From Corydoras sp. C115 (lineage: Eukaryota > Chordata > Actinopteri > Siluriformes > Callichthyidae), in assembly GCA_019802505.1 (NCBI GenBank), contig JAFMOC010000387.1, positions 510,501 through 574,500 on the forward strand: a stretch of DNA of 64,000 nt. The letters run 5' to 3'. The notes beneath the pieces are model-generated. The model ran no database searches. It saw only the letters and a program-made list of their open reading frames with translations, and had not been told where the DNA came from. A program made the position numbers and the translations under genes. Within the stretch, counting starts at the first letter, position 1. Each line of letters opens with the position of its first letter. Of this stretch, positions 22,751 through 32,177 are shown piece by piece.

Positions 22751-22800
22751 ATATCTTATACCCTTATATACGTATATATATAGACATATATATATATACG
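22674..22800. repeat. (AT)n, (ATT)n and TATA-rich microsatellites
   Basis: Tandem AT (about 22678-22696), ATT units (about 22721-22750) and TATATA tracts, directly downstream of the tRNA-like unit. They may be the tail of a SINE inserted in LTR X. Confidence 0.7.
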
Positions 22801-22839
22801 CCGTTTAGTGGCATCTGTCACCCTGCCACTACTCCCCTG

Positions 22840-23770
22840 TGTCAGAGACCGCAGCGCTGCGGCGCGTTCCCCTAGCCCCGCCTACTAATCAGCGCGCGTT
22901 CTCCGTACACCAGGTGAGGTTCATTGTTTCCGGGTTCTTTCTTTCCTTTATAAGGTTTTCCTTTTCGCTGGCCAGGCGCGAAGTATTAGCCGTTTACGAC
23001 TGTACCGAGCGTTTATCCTAGTGATACATTCCTGCCTTCTTCCTCAGTCTTCTTCCGTGTTTTGGTCTTCGTTGGGTGAGTGCGATTTCGAGTGTGTTTA
23101 GTTGTAGCGTGTCCCTATCTCCCTGTTCCCCGCTTCTATCAACCTCTCGTCCTCCCTCTCTCCCTTTCCCTCGTCCCCGTCCTTTTCCCCCTTCATTTAG
23201 TTTTAGGATCTTGTGTGTTTGTTGTGTGTGCAAGGAAAGTCCGTGTCCGGTTTTGATGGTTAGTATCCTTAACATTATTCTCACTTTTTTATTACTAATA
23301 TCTCCACTGTCGGTGTATATAACACAATTAACCCATCTCGTATTAACCACTTCTCTGTCTCCCGGTTCCAGGTCCCCGTAGGTGTGTTTCCTTCCCAGTT
23401 ACCCATCCTCGGTTCACCCTGGTTACCGCCTTGTCCAGCACTTCACCTCCTCTATCCTGTGTCTCTTCTATTTAGCTCCTCCTTTCACGCTTTTTTCCCA
23501 TTCTCTTTGTTTAACCTATTCCCCGGTGTGTATAGTTTGTGTTGGTGTTGGTTTGTCTACTTTAATCTCTTCTGCTTGATACCAGGTTCGCTGCCAGTCC
23601 TGGTGTTCAAGCGACGCACGTTGACATCCAGCGAGTGTTCCAGTGATCCCGCTTTCTATCACATTCGCTGTCACGTGCCACTCGGTCGCTGCTGTGTTGA
23701 TTGGTGTAATAAAACACCGTTGTTTTTGCATCAACGTCTCCTCTATTCTCTCTGAGCCGGACTTATAACA
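22840..23770 (+). mobile_element. 5' LTR of the intact gypsy
   Basis: TGTCAGAGACC...ACTTATAACA. It has TATAA at 22949-22953, a seed GCGAAGTATT at 22978-22987 and AATAAA at 23708-23713, so the R region is long (about 750 bp), with pyrimidine-rich tracts. The ORFs inside are short and occur identically in both LTRs; they are not gene-like. Confidence 0.95.
22949..22987 (+). promoter_or_regulatory. gypsy LTR core promoter and self-priming seed
   Basis: TATAAGG at 22949 and, 29 nt downstream, GCGAAGTATT at 22978-22987, which is exactly complementary to AATACTTCGC (23772-23781) just after the LTR. The position equals the expected transcription start, so the RNA 5' end can pair with the priming site. 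Confidence 0.7.
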
Positions 23771-23785
23771 GAATACTTCGCCACC
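23771..23785 (+). promoter_or_regulatory. gypsy primer-binding site (self-priming type)
   Basis: GAATACTTCGCCACC immediately follows the LTR. Ten bases pair with the LTR seed. The site runs directly into the Kozak context of the gag-pol start codon. Confidence 0.65.
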
Positions 23786-26700
23786 ATGGAGACGGCAGAA
23801 CAACTAATCCAGCGGCTTATACAACAGATCGATGCTCAGGGGCAGGCGATTCAAACGCTCGCCCAACAGGTCCAGAACCTCACAGTGGGGGCTGCGACGG
23901 TACCTCCGACTACCACAGCCAGTGCAGCACCTGCACCCGCTCCGGCTACCACGCAACCTGTCACGATGATCCCCATCCCTGAACCGCCATTATATTCAGG
24001 GGACCCTGAGAGTTGTGAGGAATTCTTATTAAAGTTCTCTCTGTTCCTCACCAGCAGACCACCTATCCCGGACCGCAACGCCATCGCCCTCCTCATCTCC
24101 AGGCTCACGGGGGCGGCATCCACCTGGGCTACGGCCATCTGGCAGACTAATGGTCCCGAGGTCTCCGATCTTCAACGCTTCCTCTCGGCCTTTCGCAGCG
24201 TATTCAACCACCCTCGACATGGCGTCTCAGCGGGGGACGAGCTGCGCCGTCTCAAACAAGGAGGACAAAGCGTAGCGGAGTATGCCCTCCAGTTCCGCAC
24301 CTTGGCTGCCTCGAGTGGTTGGAACGACATAGCACTTATTTCCCAGTTCAAGGCCGGTCTTCATCCTAAGATGCAGAGAGAACTCCTCTACCGCTCTCTT
24401 CACATGAGTCTGGAGGAAGTCGTCGAGTTAGCCATTCAGTTGGACTTCCATGATGCGCCGAGCTTCCACCACCCGCCTCCTAGCCAACCGCGCCAAACCT
24501 CAACCACCCCTGACCAGGAGGACATGGAGATGGGACGGTCGCATCTCACCATGAGACAAAAGAATGAGCGTTTCCGGCACCGACTCTGTATGTATTGTGG
24601 AGAAGCGGGACACCAACGGTTGGAGTGCCCAGTGAGACCGGTGAGACGGGCAGAGACCCCGAGAAACGAGAGGAAGTTCAAGGAGTCTCCCAGAAGCCAC
24701 AAGCCTCCTCAGGTGAGCTCACTCCAACCCAGTCATAGATCCAGTTCACGCATTTCTATTCAACTCAATCACAAGAGTAATGTGTGTTTGGTAGCAGCAC
24801 TGATTGACTCGGGTTCTGAGGGAGACTTCATCGACCTGAAATTGGTGCAGAAGCTTCGTGTGCCCACGGTGCCCATCAAAACGCCGCTAAGAATATCGGG
24901 AGTCAACGGCAAGACCGTGGGGAGCATCACCCACCGCACCACCCCCATCTCCCTATGCCTAGGGATGCTCCACTGCGAGAGGCGGAGTCTTTTTGTCATG
25001 TCGACCACTATCTCTCCTGTCATATTAGGTCAACCGTGGCTGCGTGATCACAATCCCTCCCTGACCTGGGACCCCCTGGAGATCCTGTCCTGGTCTCCAC
25101 GCTGTCACACCCACTGTCTTACACCGCTCACCAAAGTGAAGACGGTGGCAGCTACCAGGGCTACTACGGAGCATTTACCTCCGAATGTCCCTCCCGAGTT
25201 CCAGGACATTGCGATAGTGTTCAGTAAGGGTCACGCCTGCCGTCTTCCCCCACACCGGGATTATGATTGCTCCATTGAGCTCCTGCCTGGCGCCAAATTC
25301 CCGCGTACCATGCCTTACCCGCTCTCCGTCAAGGAAACGGCCGTAATGGAGGAATACATCGCTGAGGCACTTGCTCAAGGATTTATCCGACCCTCCAAAT
25401 CCCCGGTCAGTTCCAGTTTCTTTTTCGTCCCCAAGAAGGATGGCACTCTCCGTCCTTGTATCGATTACCGGGAGCTCAATATGATTTCTAAGAGATACAC
25501 CTACCCCCTCCCACTCGTCCCCTCGGCACTTGAACAACTGCGCAGTGCTAAGATCTTCACCAAGCTTGACCTTCGCAACGCTTACAACCTGGTAAGGATC
25601 AAGGAGGGCGACGAGTGGAAGACTGCTTTCAGTACCTCTGCGGGACATTACGAGTACCTCGTCATGCCATTCGGGCTGACCAATGCCCCGTCTGTGTTCC
25701 AATGTCTGGTTAATGATGTCCTGAGAGAGTTCCTGGGGAAATGTGCGGTCGTATATCTGGATGACATTCTCATTTACTCGCCTGATATCAAGTCCCACGT
25801 CAGCAACACCAGAAGGATTCTTGAACGGTTACTAGAGCATGGATTGTATGTTAAGGCAGAAAAATGTGAGTTCAACCTTAAAGAAATTGCTTTCCTGGGA
25901 TACGTCATCAACGTTCATGGTATTCAGATGGACCCCGGCAAGGTCAAAGCCGTACTGGAATGGAAGACGCCCCGCACCATCAAAGAACTACAGAGTTTCC
26001 TGGGATTTGCAAACTTTTTCCGCCGATTCATAAGGTCTTTCAGTCAAACCGTACTACCCCTCACCAGTCTACTAAGGGATAAACCCAAGAAGCTGATGTG
26101 GTCGGAGAAGGCCGAGACAGCATTTAGGAGGCTCAAAAAGGCGTTCACCACTGCTCCAGTGCTCGCCCATCCGGACCCCGAGCTTCCTTTTGTGGTAGAG
26201 GTTGACGCCTCTTCCCTGGGCGTCGGCGGGATTCTGTCCCAACGGCAAGGCGAGCCTCCTAGACTTCACCCCATTGCCTATTACTCACGCAAACTCACGC
26301 CGGCCGAACAGAACTACCACGTCGGAGATCGGGAATTACTCGCCATTAAGCTGGCTTTCGAAGAATGGCGACATTGGCTTATGGGTGCCAAGTTCCCTGT
26401 TCAAGTCATTACGGACCACCGCAACCTAGAATTCCTGAAGTCGGCACGTCGCCTTAATGCCCGACAAGCTCGGTGGTCCTTATTCTTCAACAGATTTGAG
26501 TTCACTGTGACGTACCGGCCTGGCAAGGAGAACGCTAAAGCAGACATCCTGTCCCGTAAGTTCGAGGATCAGGACAAGGCGGAACCCCCGGTCAAGTCCA
26601 TTCTGCCATCCAGTGTGTTCGTCCAAACCATTGCCTGGGAGCTGGACGATGAGATCCAGGAGATAAACCAGAGAGAACCCCTACCTAATAGGGTGAAGAT

Positions 26701-28408
26701 TCCCCCCAACAAGATCTATGTTCCGCTACAATTCCGGCAGCAACTCATCTCCTGGGTCCACACCAATACCAGCTCGGGCCACCCAGGGATAGAACGCACC
26801 ATGGACAAGATCCGGCAGAAGTACTGGTGGCCTGCCATGCGGGCCGATATCAACAGAGTCATTGCCTCGTGCGCCACCTGCGCGGCCTCCAAGTCCCCCC
26901 GTTCTCTGCCTGCTGGGAAACTCAAACCTTTACCCGTCCCACACCGCCCCTGGAGCCACATTGCGGTGGACTTCATCACCGACCTCCCCGTCTCTGAAGG
27001 GAACACCTGCATCTTGTCGGTGGTGGACCGTTTCTCCAAGGGGGTGAAATTCGTTGCCCTGCCTGCATTGCCCTCAGCTTTCCAAACTGCTGAAAGTCTA
27101 TTTCATGAGGTTTTTCGTCATTTCGGTCTCCCAGAGGACATTGTTTCGGACAGAGGTCCCCAATTCACCTCGGCTGTGTGGGAGGCTTTCATCAAGAAGC
27201 TGGGGGCCTCTATCAGCCTCACGTCGGGGTACCACCCGGAGAGTAACGGGCAGTGCGAACGGGCGAACCAAGAACTGAGCAAATTCCTGCGGACGTACTG
27301 CCAAAGAAATCAACATGACTGGGCCACGTTCCTCCCATGGGCCGAAATAGCCCAGAACTCACTCAGAAGCTCCAGCACAGCACTCACTCCTTTCCAGTGT
27401 GTCCTTGGTTTCCAACCTCCCTTTGCCCCCTGGGATCCCACTCCTTCCAACGCCCCAGCGGTTGACGAATGGTTCCGGAAAAGCGAGGACATATGGGAAA
27501 CGGTCCATCAACGGATTACAGAGAGCAACGCCCGCTCCAAGCACTTCGCCGACCGCAGAAGGAGTGAGGGTCCCGACTATCAGATCGGGGACCAAGTCTG
27601 GCTGTCCACGAAAGACTTACGCATCCCAGGCAGCAAGAAACTTAACGCCAGATTTATTGGTCCTTATCCTATCATCAAAAAAGTTAATGACGTGACTTTT
27701 ACCCTACAACTTCCTCCCCGACTCAGAATCTCCCCGTCATTCCATGTCTCCCTTCTCAAACCCTTCAATCCTGGCCCCCTTGACTCTCAACCCCATCAGC
27801 AACTTACCCAAGAACTTCCCCATGACCGTCCCCTATACACCATTGACAGGATACTGGACTCACGCAGGACTGACACTGGACTTGAATATCTTGTAGACTG
27901 GGAGGGTTACGGACCTGAGGAAAGATCATGGACGAAACGTACTGACATACTGGACAGGACTCTACTGGACCAATTTCACCTGACTCATCCCCAATGCCCT
28001 GCTCCCCGACCCCGAGGCAGACCACCCCGCTCTTCGTCCCAAAGAGGTAGATCTTCCCATTCCGCTTCCCAGAGAGGTAGACCTTCCCGTTCCCTTTCCA
28101 GTAGGCCGAGGGGTCGCCCCCATTCCTTTTCTGCTAGACCTAGGGGTCGTCCCCGCTCCCAGCCTCCCCCTGAGATATCCCTCCCACCATCCCATCCGGC
28201 CCCTGAAGTACATCCTCCCACGCCTTTCCCCGAAGGATCCTCACGCCCCAGTAGTATAGCCCGTAACTCCCGTTCCTGTTCTCCCTTAGCTAGTTCCACG
28301 AGGCCGTCTACTGGGGCCCCCGTTGGTTCCCCCATGACGACCTCTTCGGGGGGGGGCTATGTCAGAGACCGCAGCGCTGCGGCGCGTTCCCCTAGCCCCG
28401 CCTACTAA
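23786..28408 (+). CDS. gag-pol polyprotein of the intact gypsy (1540 aa)
   Basis: The start ATG lies in a perfect GCCACCATGG context, 15 nt after the LTR. Domains in order: N-terminal coiled coil (about 1-35); capsid-like gag (about 65-225); zinc knuckle C268-C271-H276-C281; aspartic protease D341-S-G; reverse transcriptase with D595 and YLDD 657-660; RNase H (D807, TDHRNLEF near 876); integrase HHCC (H992, H999, C1029, C1032) and D1062, D1122, E1158 with exact D35E spacing; GPY/F region (near 1290); chromodomain (about 1351-1398). A basic Arg/Ser/Pro tail with RGRP repeats (about 1407-1460) resembles AT-hooks. Gag and pol form one frame with no shift. The frame reads through the polypurine tract and 49 nt into the 3' LTR. 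Every catalytic residue I checked is present. Confidence 0.95.
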   Translation: METAEQLIQRLIQQIDAQGQAIQTLAQQVQNLTVGAATVPPTTTASAAPAPAPATTQPVTMIPIPEPPLYSGDPESCEEFLLKFSLFLTSRPPIPDRNAIALLISRLTGAASTWATAIWQTNGPEVSDLQRFLSAFRSVFNHPRHGVSAGDELRRLKQGGQSVAEYALQFRTLAASSGWNDIALISQFKAGLHPKMQRELLYRSLHMSLEEVVELAIQLDFHDAPSFHHPPPSQPRQTSTTPDQEDMEMGRSHLTMRQKNERFRHRLCMYCGEAGHQRLECPVRPVRRAETPRNERKFKESPRSHKPPQVSSLQPSHRSSSRISIQLNHKSNVCLVAALIDSGSEGDFIDLKLVQKLRVPTVPIKTPLRISGVNGKTVGSITHRTTPISLCLGMLHCERRSLFVMSTTISPVILGQPWLRDHNPSLTWDPLEILSWSPRCHTHCLTPLTKVKTVAATRATTEHLPPNVPPEFQDIAIVFSKGHACRLPPHRDYDCSIELLPGAKFPRTMPYPLSVKETAVMEEYIAEALAQGFIRPSKSPVSSSFFFVPKKDGTLRPCIDYRELNMISKRYTYPLPLVPSALEQLRSAKIFTKLDLRNAYNLVRIKEGDEWKTAFSTSAGHYEYLVMPFGLTNAPSVFQCLVNDVLREFLGKCAVVYLDDILIYSPDIKSHVSNTRRILERLLEHGLYVKAEKCEFNLKEIAFLGYVINVHGIQMDPGKVKAVLEWKTPRTIKELQSFLGFANFFRRFIRSFSQTVLPLTSLLRDKPKKLMWSEKAETAFRRLKKAFTTAPVLAHPDPELPFVVEVDASSLGVGGILSQRQGEPPRLHPIAYYSRKLTPAEQNYHVGDRELLAIKLAFEEWRHWLMGAKFPVQVITDHRNLEFLKSARRLNARQARWSLFFNRFEFTVTYRPGKENAKADILSRKFEDQDKAEPPVKSILPSSVFVQTIAWELDDEIQEINQREPLPNRVKIPPNKIYVPLQFRQQLISWVHTNTSSGHPGIERTMDKIRQKYWWPAMRADINRVIASCATCAASKSPRSLPAGKLKPLPVPHRPWSHIAVDFITDLPVSEGNTCILSVVDRFSKGVKFVALPALPSAFQTAESLFHEVFRHFGLPEDIVSDRGPQFTSAVWEAFIKKLGASISLTSGYHPESNGQCERANQELSKFLRTYCQRNQHDWATFLPWAEIAQNSLRSSSTALTPFQCVLGFQPPFAPWDPTPSNAPAVDEWFRKSEDIWETVHQRITESNARSKHFADRRRSEGPDYQIGDQVWLSTKDLRIPGSKKLNARFIGPYPIIKKVNDVTFTLQLPPRLRISPSFHVSLLKPFNPGPLDSQPHQQLTQELPHDRPLYTIDRILDSRRTDTGLEYLVDWEGYGPEERSWTKRTDILDRTLLDQFHLTHPQCPAPRPRGRPPRSSSQRGRSSHSASQRGRPSRSLSSRPRGRPHSFSARPRGRPRSQPPPEISLPPSHPAPEVHPPTPFPEGSSRPSSIARNSRSCSPLASSTRPSTGAPVGSPMTTSSGGGYVRDRSAAARSPSPAY
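28348..28359 (+). promoter_or_regulatory. gypsy polypurine tract
   Basis: Nine G followed by CTA sit directly before the 3' LTR start TGTCAGAG at 28360. This is where plus-strand DNA synthesis would begin. It lies within the coding frame. Confidence 0.75.
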
Positions 28409-29290
28409 TCAGCGCGCGTTCTCCGTACACCAGGTGAGGTTCATTGTTTCCGGGTTCTTTCTTTCCTTTATAAGGTTTTCCTTTTCGCTGGCCAGGCGCG
28501 AAGTATTAGCCGTTTACGACTGTACCGAGCGTTTATCCTAGTGATACATTCCTGCCTTCTTCCTCAGTCTTCTTCCGTGTTTTGGTCTTCGTTGGGTGAG
28601 TGCGATTTCGAGTGTGTTTAGTTGTAGCGTGTCCCTATCTCCCTGTTCCCCGCTTCTATCAACCTCTCGTCCTCCCTCTCTCCCTTTCCCTCGTCCCCGT
28701 CCTTTTCCCCCTTCATTTAGTTTTAGGATCTTGTGTGTTTGTTGTGTGTGCAAGGAAAGTCCGTGTCCGGTTTTGATGGTTAGTATCCTTAACATTATTC
28801 TCACTTTTTTATTACTAATATCTCCACTGTCGGTGTATATAACACAATTAACCCATCTCGTATTAACCACTTCTCTGTCTCCCGGTTCCAGGTCCCCGTA
28901 GGTGTGTTTCCTTCCCAGTTACCCATCCTCGGTTCACCCTGGTTACCGCCTTGTCCAGCACTTCACCTCCTCTATCCTGTGTCTCTTCTATTTAGCTCCT
29001 CCTTTCACGCTTTTTTCCCATTCTCTTTGTTTAACCTATTCCCCGGTGTGTATAGTTTGTGTTGGTGTTGGTTTGTCTACTTTAATCTCTTCTGCTTGAT
29101 ACCAGGTTCGCTGCCAGTCCTGGTGTTCAAGCGACGCACGTTGACATCCAGCGAGTGTTCCAGTGATCCCGCTTTCTATCACATTCGCTGTCACGTGCCA
29201 CTCGGTCGCTGCTGTGTTGATTGGTGTAATAAAACACCGTTGTTTTTGCATCAACGTCTCCTCTATTCTCTCTGAGCCGGACTTATAACA
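28360..29290 (+). mobile_element. 3' LTR of the intact gypsy
   Basis: Same as 22840-23770 at an offset of 5520; I saw no difference. The poly(A) signal AATAAA is at 29228-29233. The last 49 nt of the polyprotein frame lie at its start. Confidence 0.95.
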
Positions 29291-29697
29291 CCCTGTATCT
29301 TGGCTCCTATTATCCCTCCCATCGTAACAGTATCAAATCATTTTGCATCATTTTATATTTATACAAAAAATAGGATTGTGCATAAAATTCTGTAACTAAA
29401 ATTACTAGTATTAGGTTAGCTTAGCTGCCTGACTCTTTCTTTTTTTTTTTTTTAAAAAAATCTATCAATGAACATTATAATAAATAATTATAAAAAAATA
29501 ATTCAAAATATATTAATACAAAAATTTACCATAGTGCATTAGTCCTTAATCAAAAATAAATACAGACTTTACAAAGTGTCAGGGTTGGGAGTGCTAGGCC
29601 ACTCTCCCGTTTTCTAGTTTCAGTTTTGGCTGTTCGGGGTTCCCGTAGGTAGGGTCCATCCCCTAGAGCTGGGATTGGGTCCTACCTAATCACATGT

Positions 29698-29752
29698 GGC
29701 CTGCTGACTACACTTAAGGTGCGCATGCGCCCTGAGTCAGCAGGCCAGCATT
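29698..29752 (+). promoter_or_regulatory. Element Y promoter: inverted repeat around TATA-like box plus priming seed
   Basis: GGCCTGCTGAC (29698-29708) and GTCAGCAGGCC (29736-29746) form a perfect 11-bp inverted repeat around ACTTAAGG (29712). The seed AGGCCAGCATT (29742-29752) overlaps the right arm, starts 30 nt from the TATA-like box, and is complementary to AATGCTGGCCT in the leader (30009-30019). Confidence 0.55.
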
Positions 29753-30007
29753 ACATGCGTGTTGAGCGTATGTTACGTTTGGGTGGATTTTGCTATGACT
29801 GTGTTCGTTTCGGTTTTAGTGGTGTTTAGTTTTATGTTTAGCTCCCGGCACATTCCGCCGTGCTTTCAGCAGCGTTCCCGCTGATTCGTATAATAATATA
29901 CCTCTTTGTTGCTTACCTGGTCGCCTGGCTCGCTCTTTCGCTCTGCGAACACCTCACCCAGCGCAGGGATGCGCAGCGCCTGAGTGTAACAGCGCGTGAG
30001 TATAACA

Positions 30008-30056
30008 GAATGCTGGCCTCCCCCTAGCGAAGTCCAGGAGCTCCTGTCCGGGTAAG
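30008..30056 (+). promoter_or_regulatory. Element Y leader: priming site and splice-donor-like end
   Basis: GAATGCTGGCCT right after the LTR pairs with the seed at 29742-29752. AGTCCAG follows, then CCGGGTAAGG, a splice-donor match. Collinear with the element A leader. Confidence 0.55.
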
Positions 30057-30661
30057 GGCTGCATTATTTTTTTTGTTAATTACCCGCTGCCGCGTATCCC
30101 ATTTTCGGTCAGTCAGACGGACGGCGTGAGTGTAACACAAAGTGCATTTATATTTTGCAAATCTTTAATCTACATTTGCTACATTATCAAAACTTAACCT
30201 TAAATATTAAATATATTTTTCAACTTTTCAACTTCTTTTAGCACAGGGTGCCAAATGGGCTGGCACGTTTGTCGTATTTCCAAAGTACCTTGTTAAGTTT
30301 CATAAAAACGGTCGGAAGTCTGCGATTTCGTTCCAAAATAATTTAATGCGTTTTACTGAATACAGTTATATTTTACACTCCTTGCAAACAATTGTGCTCA
30401 TGTCGAGCTCTCTCTTCCCCGGGACATTGTGGAATCCAAAGTGTGCTCAAACCCTGGCTTTTAACGCCGATGGGGTCTCCCCCTGCTCCATGCTTCCTGC
30501 TCCATGCTAGCGGACTACATTCGATATGCAGTACACTTGGGAGTTGGAGCAGCAAAAAATAAAACTTAAACGCATTTTGAATCGATTTAGATTTAGATCG
30601 CCAGGACTACAAATCGCGATCCTTTGAAGAATAGATTTTTTTCAGCACCCCTAGTAATGAG

Positions 30662-31055
30662 CTCACCTAGACTGGTCCATGGTGTTTCTCCTTCTTTTGT
30701 TGAATGAGAGCTGAGATAGGATCCATCACCTCTATGACCGTTTTCATGTTAACAGTCGAAATAAATGAAATGTTTGTTGTTTTGCTGAATAAAGTTCACT
30801 GCATTGTGGTTTGTTCAAGGAAAGTTATGAGAGAGAATCCTAAACATGTCGTTTTATACTGAAGAAAACTGTCACCATCAAGATCCTGAAGAAGAAAAGT
30901 TTGGAGTTGGATTTGAGTTTTCTTTCAGTTTCATCAGTAAAGTTTTAACAGACACTACTTCATCGTGACCTGATGACTTCATGGCGAGCTTTTCTTTTTA
31001 ACGAGGTTCAGCTGCTGTACCACACACACAATCTGTATGTCTCTATAGAGCTGTG
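30662..31055. other. No gene recognised
   Basis: A short plus-strand frame from ATG 30846 (about 40 codons, acidic start) is not recognisable. Confidence 0.4.
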
Positions 31056-31059
31056 ATAG

Positions 31060-31440
31060 AAGACACAGAGCAGATTTTTTTGGAGATGGCCCTTTCTATG
31101 GATTCTCAAAAGTACAATCTCTGCTGTGCCTTCTTTAGCAGCTATATGGTGTTTGCACTCCAGGTCAGGTCATCTTATAGCTTAATGTTCAGGAACCTTA
31201 ACACTGGTACCCGCTCCACACCGATCCCACCAATAATGAGTGGCTGGATGTTCATTTTTCCTTCCTCAAGTCTCTGACCAGCTTATTCGTTTTTTGGAGG
31301 TTGAGAAGCAAGTTATTGACTTAACACCACTCTGGCAGCTGCTCCACCTCGTCCCCGTATGCCAACTCGGCCTCCTTGCCTGAGATGAGCCCGACCTATG
31401 TCATATCATCTGCAAACTTGATGATCTTGTTGCTGTGGTG
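31060..31440 (-). pseudogene. LINE reverse transcriptase fragment (FADD block)
   Basis: The reverse complement gives HSNKIIKFADDMT, then VGLISGKEAELAYGDEVEQL, NNLLLNLQKTNKLVRDLRK and KKAQQRLYF, in order with several stops. These are palm and thumb blocks of the same broad LINE type as at 11.7-12.1 kb. Confidence 0.65.
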
Positions 31441-32177
31441 AATGTTTAGACTGAGATCAGTAGAGATGTAATGACCCAATATGACCCTCTGGGAATGACT
31501 AAATAAGGTTTATTCTTACACAGTATTTGTGGACAGGAACCAACCCTCTTATCCAAAATGGGGTGATGAAAAAAACATTCTAGTAGAATACTAAAATGTG
31601 TAAAGGTGTCAGTTAGGATGCATAGCAACATTTAGCCACAGTGTGTTGACACAAGGGAAAAATGTGTAAAATATTTTACAGAGACAAAACTGACTAATGT
31701 ATTAACATCCTAACACACACAGAGAGACACTGTGTTGTAGCATGATTGAGATGAGACACATTTGCAATTCTGTAAACCTGTAATTCATTCATTATTCACT
31801 CTACATTGTATTGGTTTGGAGGCGGGGGGATAGCAAATGACAAAGCTCCCATTTTTGTATGGAATTCTGTAACACTTAGAATGTGGAAGGACAAATTTAC
31901 TTTTAAGAGAAAATTTACAGAGACACAGTTTAATCCAACGTTTTATGTTTATTGATCACAGCTGAGGAGAATCAGTTTCAATGATCAGGTTGTGAAGGGA
32001 TAAAATTTAAAGGTCTATACACAAGGTACTTGATGTTCAAGGGGATTTGTGCATTTGATAATGAGATGGGGGCAATCTAGCTGGCTGCCGCTCAAGTGTC
32101 TGGCGGATGTATGGTGCCGTGTCTGGCAGATAAAGCTCAAGGGCACCGAGCGGTATTGAGCTCCCCCAGATAAGGGA
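31441..32177. other. No gene recognised
   Basis: AT-rich sequence without a convincing ORF or repeat. Confidence 0.4.

Larger units (their letters stand above)
22840..29290 (+). mobile_element. Full-length young Ty3/gypsy chromodomain element (6451 bp)
   Basis: Two 931-bp LTRs (22840-23770 and 28360-29290) are identical by eye over their whole length. They are flanked by exact 5-bp CCCTG (22835-22839 and 29291-29295). One uninterrupted gag-pol frame lies between them. All features of a competent element are visible: TATA box, poly(A) signal, priming site, polypurine tract and Kozak start. It is the most recent insertion in the nest. Confidence 0.95.
21903..29329 (+). mobile_element. Solo LTR X (about 970 bp) split by the intact gypsy
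   Basis: TGTCACAGG at 21903 to ATCGTAACA at 29329 is flanked by exact 5-bp GTATC (21898-21902 and 29330-29334). Comparison with MITE copy 1, which reads straight through this point (CTTCCTGTATCAAATC in reverse), proves the insertion. The gypsy 22840-29290, with its CCCTG duplication, lies inside. X has a TTATTTAAC box near 22035 and no coding part. Confidence 0.85.
29577..30137 (+). mobile_element. Element Y: LTR plus leader, internally deleted LTR element
   Basis: Flanked by exact 5-bp CAAAG (29572-29576 and 30138-30142). TGTCAGGGTTGGG at 29577 begins an LTR that ends ...GTATAACA at 30007. A leader (GAATGCTGGCC...AGTCCAGG...CCGGGTAAGG) follows, then a second TAACA end at 30137 that seems to be the tail of the lost 3' LTR. 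Related to element A (same LTR start, same leader) but clearly diverged. No coding part remains. Confidence 0.85.
21678..30653 (+). mobile_element. hAT-like MITE, copy 2, split by three LTR insertions
   Basis: Starts TAGGGGTGC at 21678 and ends GCACCCCTA at 30653. It is flanked by the exact 8-bp duplication GTAATGAG (21670-21677 and 30654-30661), the target size of the hAT superfamily. The element's own sequence lies in 21678-21902, 29335-29576 and 30143-30653, about 1 kb in all, collinear with copy 1 at 10757-11680. It has no coding capacity. Confidence 0.9.

Noticed and set aside
25175..25798. 207-codon minus-strand frame and other antisense frames in 23.8-28.3 kb
   Set aside because: Shadows of the gypsy gag-pol frame.
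30846..30965. Short plus-strand ORF with acidic start
   Set aside because: About 40 codons, no recognisable family and no clear splice sites; cannot be told from chance.
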